From JBKEDF01 sp047975325 (lineage in GTDB: Bacteria > Pseudomonadota > Alphaproteobacteria > Rhodobacterales > Rhodobacteraceae), in the NCBI GenBank assembly GCA_047975325.1, contig JBKEDF010000053.1, forward strand, positions 1 through 64,000: a DNA stretch of 64,000 nucleotides, given 5' to 3'. This document shows positions 59,608 through 64,000 of this stretch, piece by piece. The position numbers were made by a program, and so were the translations under genes. The notes below the pieces were generated by a model that saw only the letters and a list, made by a program, of their open reading frames with translations, had not been told where the DNA came from and did not search any database. Each line of letters opens with the position of its first letter. Position 1 is the stretch's first letter.

Positions 59608-60942
59608 ATGCAAGTCAATGAGACCCTGAACGAAGGTCTGAAACGCGGCTACACCATCACCGTGACGGCAGCCGAACTTGACGCGAAGGTCCAGGAAAAG
59701 CTGGTCGAGGCACAGCCCGAAGTGGAAATGAAGGGCTTTCGCAAGGGCAAGGTGCCAATGGCAATGCTGCGCAAGCAATTCGGCCAGCGCCTGTTGGGCG
59801 ATGCGATGCAGGATGCCATCGACGGGGCAATGAAGGATCATTTCGAAAAATCCGGCGACCGCCCGGCCATGCAGCCCGAGGTCAAGATGGCCAATGGCGA
59901 GGAATGGGCCGAAGGTCAGGATGTCGTGGTCGAGATGAGCTATGAGGCCCTGCCGGAAATCCCCGATGTTGATGCATCGGCGGTCAAGCTGGAACGGCTG
60001 GTGGTGAAGGCCGATGACGAAGCCGTCGAGGAGGCACTGAAGAACCTCGCCGAATCCGCCCAGGATTTCGCGGATCGCCGCAAGGGCTCCAAGGCCAAGG
60101 ATGGCGATCAGGTCGTGATCGATTTCAAGGGCTCGGTCGATGGTGACTATTTCGAAGGCGGCTCGGGCGAGGATCACCCGCTGGTTCTCGGCTCCAATTC
60201 CTTCATTCCCGGTTTCGAGGAACAGCTTGTCGGTACCAAGGCGGGCGACGAAAAAAAGGTGGAGGTGACTTTCCCCGAAGAATACGGCGCCGAACATCTG
60301 GCCGGAAAAGCCGCCGTTTTCGAATGCACGGTCAAGGCCGTGAAGGCACCGAAACCGGCCGAACTCAATGATGAGCTGGCCAAGAAATTCGGCGCCGAGG
60401 ATCTGGCTGCGCTGAAGGGGCAGATTTCCGAACGGCTGGAGGAAGAATACAAGGGAGCGTCGCGGGCTGTCCTGAAACGTGCCCTTCTTGACCAGCTCGA
60501 CGGGATGGTGAGCTTTGAATTGCCGCCCTCCCTGGTTGAGGCCGAGGCCGGGCAGATTGCGCATCAACTCTGGCATGAAGAAAACCCCGATGTGCATGAT
60601 CACAACCACGACAAGATAGAACCGACGGAAGAACATTCGAAGCTTGCCGAACGCCGCGTGCGCCTTGGCCTGCTGCTGGCCGAGGTCGGGCGCAAGGCGG
60701 ATGTGACCGTGAGCGACCAGGAAATGACGCAGGCGGTGATGACCCAGGCAAGGCAATATCCCGGGCAGGAACGGCAGTTCTTTGAATTCGTGCAGAAAAA
60801 CCCGCAGATGCAACAACAGCTTCGTGCCCCGATCTTTGAAGACAAGGTTGTAGACTTCATCGTCGACGGGGCCACGGTTTCCGAAAAGGAAATCGGCAAG
60901 GATGATTTGCAAAAGGCTGTTGAAGCGTTGGACGAAATGTAA
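59608..60942 (+). CDS. tig: Trigger factor
   Basis: Ribosome-bound chaperone with peptidyl-prolyl isomerase activity. In 444 residues, the N-terminal ribosome-docking loop contains the FRKGKVPMAML form of the GFRKGKVP signature (residues 44-51). A FKBP-type PPIase domain with GDQVVIDFKGSVDGDYFEGGSGEDHPLVLGSNSFIPGFEEQL spans about 165-245, and a helical chaperone C-terminus follows. A His-rich patch HDHNHDK occurs near residue 330. The ATG at 59608 follows AAAGGA; the frame upstream to 59518 is not homologous. Confidence 0.97.
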   Translation: MQVNETLNEGLKRGYTITVTAAELDAKVQEKLVEAQPEVEMKGFRKGKVPMAMLRKQFGQRLLGDAMQDAIDGAMKDHFEKSGDRPAMQPEVKMANGEEWAEGQDVVVEMSYEALPEIPDVDASAVKLERLVVKADDEAVEEALKNLAESAQDFADRRKGSKAKDGDQVVIDFKGSVDGDYFEGGSGEDHPLVLGSNSFIPGFEEQLVGTKAGDEKKVEVTFPEEYGAEHLAGKAAVFECTVKAVKAPKPAELNDELAKKFGAEDLAALKGQISERLEEEYKGASRAVLKRALLDQLDGMVSFELPPSLVEAEAGQIAHQLWHEENPDVHDHNHDKIEPTEEHSKLAERRVRLGLLLAEVGRKADVTVSDQEMTQAVMTQARQYPGQERQFFEFVQKNPQMQQQLRAPIFEDKVVDFIVDGATVSEKEIGKDDLQKAVEALDEM

Positions 60943-60969
60943 GCGCCATCAAGACCGCCGACAATCAAG

Positions 60970-60996
60970 GGCCGCGCCATCCTGCGCGGCCTTTTT
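60970..60996 (+). terminator. Rho-independent terminator after tig
   Basis: GGCCGCGC (60970-60977) and GCGCGGCC (60984-60991) form a perfect 8-bp G-C stem with a 6-nt loop CATCCT, followed by TTTTT (60992-60996), 27 nt past the tig stop. Confidence 0.93.
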
Positions 60997-61425
60997 CATT
61001 CGCCCCGGCCGCAGTATGTTTCCAGAACCCAATGATGATCCCCCATGCGACTGCCAGACGTATCGCAGTCAGAAATGATCAACCGGAGATATTGGTATTT
61101 CCGGTTTCGGGCTTGATTTTGGGCAGATAGTTGCAATAGGCATTATTAATGCCGATTCAAATGGATATCGGGGCAATATGCGCCCGCAGTTTTTCGTGGG
61201 CCATTGGCCGAGAACGCTGATGTTGATGGTAAACGCGCCTGAGATAGCCTTCTCGAAAGTCAACCTCGCGAAAGGGGTCGGCTTTTTTCACTATCGTCTG
61301 ATTGGAACCGAAGGCAAACCTGCCTTCAGTCGAATTGTCGGCGCCCTGCAAGGCGGCGGCATGCCATGGGCCTAGCCCGGACATATCCGTGCTGGCGGTG
61401 GCGCAATGCGTAGGGGTGGGGAAAT
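60997..61425. other. Intergenic region upstream of ccoN, no convincing gene
   Basis: About 430 nt between tig and ccoN. Short frames exist on both strands (61178-61375 plus, 61157-61384 minus), but neither has a good ribosome site or a recognisable domain. FNR-type control of cbb3 genes is usual in Rhodobacterales; the nearest thing I see is TTCTC-GAAA-GTCAA at 61251-61264, with only the right half matching TTGAT-N4-ATCAA-like sites, so I do not call an operator. A GGGGTGGGG stretch before the ccoN ATG can serve as Shine-Dalgarno. Confidence 0.5.
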
Positions 61426-63051
61426 ATGATCAATTCCTTGACGGTTTCGGAACGTCAGCTTGGCATGGTCCTGTCCATCCTTATGGCAATTCTTGGCCTG
61501 ATAATGGCTGCTACGGCACGCCACGGGGTCATGGCCATTCATGGCTTCATGGCACTGGCCCTCGGGCTTGCCCTGATCTTCGTCATCGGTGGCACGCTTT
61601 ATGAGCCGGAACCGGCTGCCGGACGAGCAAGCCGTTATTACGATGAACCCACACGGTTCGGCATCGTGATGGCCCTGATCTGGGCGATGATCGGGATGGG
61701 GGTTGGCGTCTGGGTGGCCGCGCTGCTTTACTGGCCCGAAGCAACCCCCGCCGTGGGCTGGACCAGCTTTGGCAGGCTGCGCCCCGTGCATACATCGGGG
61801 GTCATTTTCGGTTTTGGCGGCAATGCGCTGATTGCGACATCCTTTCACGTCCTTCAACGCACATCGCGTGCGCGGCTGGCCGATTCCATCAGCCCCTGGT
61901 TCATCCTGATCGGTTTCAATCTATTCTGCCTGTGGGCTGCTTCCGGCTATATCCTTGGCAGTACACAATCCAAGGAATATGCCGAGGCCGAATGGTATGC
62001 CGATATCTGGCTCGTGGTAGTCTGGGTTACCTATTTCGTTCTCTATATCCGCACGCTGGCCCGCAGGGCGGAGCCACATATCTATGTCGCGAACTGGTAT
62101 TACCTGGCCTTCATCCTGGTCGTGGCGATGCTGCATATCGTCAATAACATCGCGCTCCCGGTACGCTGGACCAGCGCGGAAAGCTTTCCGGTCTGGGCGG
62201 GGGTGCAGGATGCAATGGTGCAGTGGTGGTATGGCCATAATGCCGTGGCCTTCTTTCTGACATCCGGCTTTCTGGGGATGCTCTATTATTTCCTTCCCGT
62301 ACGATCAGGGCGACCAATCTGGTCCTACCGGCTGTCGATCATCAGCTTCTGGGGGATTACCTTCTTCTATATCTGGGTCGGCTCACACCACCTGCATTAC
62401 ACCGCGCTGCCCTATTGGGCGCAGACCCTGGGGATGACCTTCTCGGTCATGTTGCTGGTGCCAAGCTGGGCCTCGGCGGGCAATGCCATCGCCACGCTGA
62501 ACGGCGCCTGGCACAAGGTGCGCGACGATGCGACGTTGCGCTTCATGTTCGTGGCGGCGGTGTTTTATGGCCTCTCCACCTTCGAGGGGTCTTTCCTTGC
62601 CATCCGTCCGGTCAATTCGCTGAGCCATTATACCGACTGGACGGTGGGGCATGTCCATTCCGGTACGCTGGGATGGGTCGCGATGATCGTCTTCGGGGCG
62701 ATCTATACGCTGGTGCCGCAGCTTTACGGGCGTGAGAACATGGCATCCGCCCGTGCAGTCGAATGGCATTTCTGGCTCGCCGTGGGCGGAACGCTCGTTT
62801 ATGTCGTTTCGATGTGGAACGCGGGTATCACACAGGGGCTGATGTGGCGGGCCTATAACGAAAGTGGTGCGCTTTCCTACAGTTTCATCCAATCGGTTGA
62901 GGCCATGGCCCCCTATTACCTGCTGCGCACGATCGGCGGGGGGATGTTCCTTCTGGGCGCGGTGATCTGTGCCTGGAACTGCTATGCCACAATGCGTGAG
63001 GCGAAGGGCGGGGCAACTGACCGGCCGCTTGTCTCGGAGCCGGCGGAGTAG
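61426..63051 (+). CDS. ccoN: cbb3-type cytochrome c oxidase subunit I
   Basis: Catalytic heme-copper subunit of the high-affinity cbb3 terminal oxidase. The 541-residue protein has about 14 predicted helices, with early VGWTSFGRLRPVHTSGVIFGFGGNALIA (low-spin heme His), VQWWYGHNAVAFFLT (CuB and active-site His-Tyr region), and WVGSHHLHYTALPYW with the paired His. The C-terminal FIQSVEAMAPYYLLRTIGGGMFLLGA is family-typical. It is the first gene of ccoNOQP, followed by ccoO after 4 nt. Confidence 0.97.
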   Translation: MINSLTVSERQLGMVLSILMAILGLIMAATARHGVMAIHGFMALALGLALIFVIGGTLYEPEPAAGRASRYYDEPTRFGIVMALIWAMIGMGVGVWVAALLYWPEATPAVGWTSFGRLRPVHTSGVIFGFGGNALIATSFHVLQRTSRARLADSISPWFILIGFNLFCLWAASGYILGSTQSKEYAEAEWYADIWLVVVWVTYFVLYIRTLARRAEPHIYVANWYYLAFILVVAMLHIVNNIALPVRWTSAESFPVWAGVQDAMVQWWYGHNAVAFFLTSGFLGMLYYFLPVRSGRPIWSYRLSIISFWGITFFYIWVGSHHLHYTALPYWAQTLGMTFSVMLLVPSWASAGNAIATLNGAWHKVRDDATLRFMFVAAVFYGLSTFEGSFLAIRPVNSLSHYTDWTVGHVHSGTLGWVAMIVFGAIYTLVPQLYGRENMASARAVEWHFWLAVGGTLVYVVSMWNAGITQGLMWRAYNESGALSYSFIQSVEAMAPYYLLRTIGGGMFLLGAVICAWNCYATMREAKGGATDRPLVSEPAE

Positions 63052-63055
63052 GGCG

Positions 63056-63784
63056 ATGCTGAAACTACATTACAACCTTGAAAAAATCTCCATGGGGCTG
63101 GTTGCGGCGATCATCGTGGCAGCCTCGATTGGCGGGATCGTCGAAATCGCGCCGCTATTCGTGCTGGATGAAACGGTCGAACTGCCTGAGGACCTGCGCC
63201 CGCAAACGCCGCTGGAACTGGCCGGGCGGGAAATCTATATCCGTGAGGGCTGCTATGCCTGCCACAGTCAGATGGTGCGCAGCCTTGCCGATGAGCTCGA
63301 CCGTTACGGCCCTTATTCCATGGCTGCCGAAAGTGCCTATGATCGCCCGATGCTCTGGGGGTCCAAGCGCACTGGGCCGGACTTGGCGCGGCTTGGCGAA
63401 AAATATTCCGACGATTGGCATATCCGCCACCTCATCAATCCGCGCGATGTCGTTTCGGCCTCGATCATGCCGGCCTATCCCTGGCTCGACAGTCCACTCG
63501 ATACCAGCCTGCTGCGCGATTCCCTTGCAACGCTCGCCCAACTCGGCGTGCCCTATGACGAAGAGATGATCGCCGCCGCCGAAGCCGATGTCAGGGCGCA
63601 GAGCAACCCCGACAGCGACGGCGCCGATGCCGTCCTGGAACGCTATGGGGAAGGCGTCGCCGTCCGTGATTTCGATGGAGATCCGTCGCGGCTGACAGAA
63701 CTTGACGCGATGGTCGCCTATCTGCAGTCGCTGGGCAGGCTGACCAATGCCCCCTACAGGATGATGGAGGAGGAGACGCCATGA
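63056..63784 (+). CDS. ccoO: cbb3-type cytochrome c oxidase subunit II (mono-heme c)
   Basis: Membrane-anchored cytochrome c that passes electrons to CcoN. From the ATG at 63056 it has 242 residues: a membrane anchor (MGLVAAIIVAASIGGIVEIAP), a single heme-binding CxxCH in GCYACHSQM (Cys66-His70) and a Met ligand late in the domain. The sequence RTGPDLARLGEKYSDDWHIRHLINPRDV is typical CcoO. The frame upstream to 62969 overlaps ccoN. Its stop overlaps ccoQ by 4 nt. Confidence 0.97.
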   Translation: MLKLHYNLEKISMGLVAAIIVAASIGGIVEIAPLFVLDETVELPEDLRPQTPLELAGREIYIREGCYACHSQMVRSLADELDRYGPYSMAAESAYDRPMLWGSKRTGPDLARLGEKYSDDWHIRHLINPRDVVSASIMPAYPWLDSPLDTSLLRDSLATLAQLGVPYDEEMIAAAEADVRAQSNPDSDGADAVLERYGEGVAVRDFDGDPSRLTELDAMVAYLQSLGRLTNAPYRMMEEETP

Positions 63785-63942
63785 GCTATGATCTGCTTGT
63801 CTACCTGGCCAAGACCGTCGGGCTGATCTGGCTGATGGGGTTCTTCATCATTGTCGTCATCATGGCCTACAGCCCATCGCGTCGTGCCTTCTATGACCGT
63901 GCGGCCCGGTCCATTCTGGAAGGGCAGGGTGAAAATGACTGA
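63781..63942 (+). CDS. ccoQ: cbb3-type oxidase subunit CcoQ
   Basis: A 53-residue single-helix subunit that stabilises the complex. The helix is TVGLIWLMGFFIIVVIMAY, followed by SPSRRAFYDRAARSILEG, the usual CcoQ tail. ATG at 63781 overlaps the ccoO stop (ATGA), and its 3' end overlaps ccoP by 8 nt. Confidence 0.93.
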   Translation: MSYDLLVYLAKTVGLIWLMGFFIIVVIMAYSPSRRAFYDRAARSILEGQGEND

Positions 63943-64000
63943 TGCTGCGGGAAAAGCCAACAAGGGCAACGGACATACCGGCGAGGTCATCCTTGACCCC
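63935..64000 (+). CDS. ccoP: cbb3-type oxidase subunit III, first 22 codons (cut by window)
   Basis: Starting at ATG 63935 inside the end of ccoQ, the frame reads MTDAAGKANKGNGHTGEVIL and continues to the window edge. The position, overlap and hydrophilic start are those of CcoP, the di-heme cytochrome c subunit, but no heme motif is in view. Confidence 0.85.
   Translation, partial: MTDAAGKANKGNGHTGEVILDP

Noticed and set aside
61251..61264. FNR-type site before ccoN
   Set aside because: Only the right half (GTCAA) fits; the left half has at least two mismatches, so not called.
61178..61375. 65-codon ORF upstream of ccoN
   Set aside because: No Shine-Dalgarno, no helix or domain, and an equally long frame exists on the opposite strand; coding not supported.

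Overview
The window is about 64 kb of GC-rich chromosome from an alphaproteobacterium, almost certainly a Rhodobacterales / Rhodobacteraceae member. The evidence is CtrA with an adjacent SciP-type (DUF1153) regulator, the alphaproteobacterial markers GapR (DUF2312) and DUF4167, the order lptF-lptG-lptD-surA-pdxA-rsmA, the cbb3 oxidase operon ccoNOQP, and a GTTC-N7-GTTC LexA-type site. I see no phage, insertion sequence, CRISPR array, rRNA or replication origin. Genes are dense, many starts overlap the preceding stop by 4 nt, and most of the content is core housekeeping.

Layout. 1-7.7 kb: the end of leuB, two DMT transporters, a TPR-like membrane protein, bamB, der, then dsbB and a DedA/YqaA protein. 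7.7-8.7 kb: tRNA-Leu(CAA), tRNA-Gly(GCC) and a fosX fosfomycin-epoxide hydrolase that looks acquired. 8.7-15.9 kb: a LOG-family protein, a LysM protein, an Atm1-type ABC exporter, a small monooxygenase-fold protein, an orphan ferric-iron binding protein behind a long palindrome, mazG and a DUF1499 protein. 15.9-28.5 kb: prfA-prmC-DUF4167, the outer-membrane biogenesis operon (lptF to rsmA, minus strand), and divergent pepA-holC. 28.6-30.6 kb: DUF1127, a glycosyltransferase-like protein and gapR. 30.6-38.7 kb: a minus-strand catabolic cluster with an amino-acid ABC transporter, two glutamine-synthetase-like ligases, a class I amidotransferase and a PuuB-like FAD oxidase. 38.8-45.9 kb: a TerB-like protein, dprA, topA and a Na+/H+ antiporter fused to a cNMP-binding-like domain. 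46.1-48.4 kb: tandem gap genes separated by a 47-codon membrane ORF, both preceded by LacI-type palindromes. 48.6-56.6 kb: DUF808, mnmA, sciP, ctrA, ligA, recG and a 40-residue membrane peptide. 56.6-64 kb: an isolated divergent fliG, a 51-residue secreted peptide, purB, tig and ccoNOQ with the first codons of ccoP.

How the genes connect. Several regulatory links can be read directly. A CtrA-type box (TTTA-N7-TTAAC) lies upstream of dprA, and ctrA and sciP are 13 kb away. Both gap genes carry TGTT-N6-AACA-like operators, and the second gap has Ala where the first has the NAD-selecting Asp, suggesting a division between NAD- and NADP-linked flux. The candidate for an undescribed system is the 40-residue single-pass membrane peptide at 56281-56403. 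It has a perfect Shine-Dalgarno, sits directly behind a GTTC-N7-GTTC site, and ends in two tandem terminators. By analogy with Caulobacter SidA it could be an SOS-induced membrane checkpoint peptide; this is inference and needs testing.
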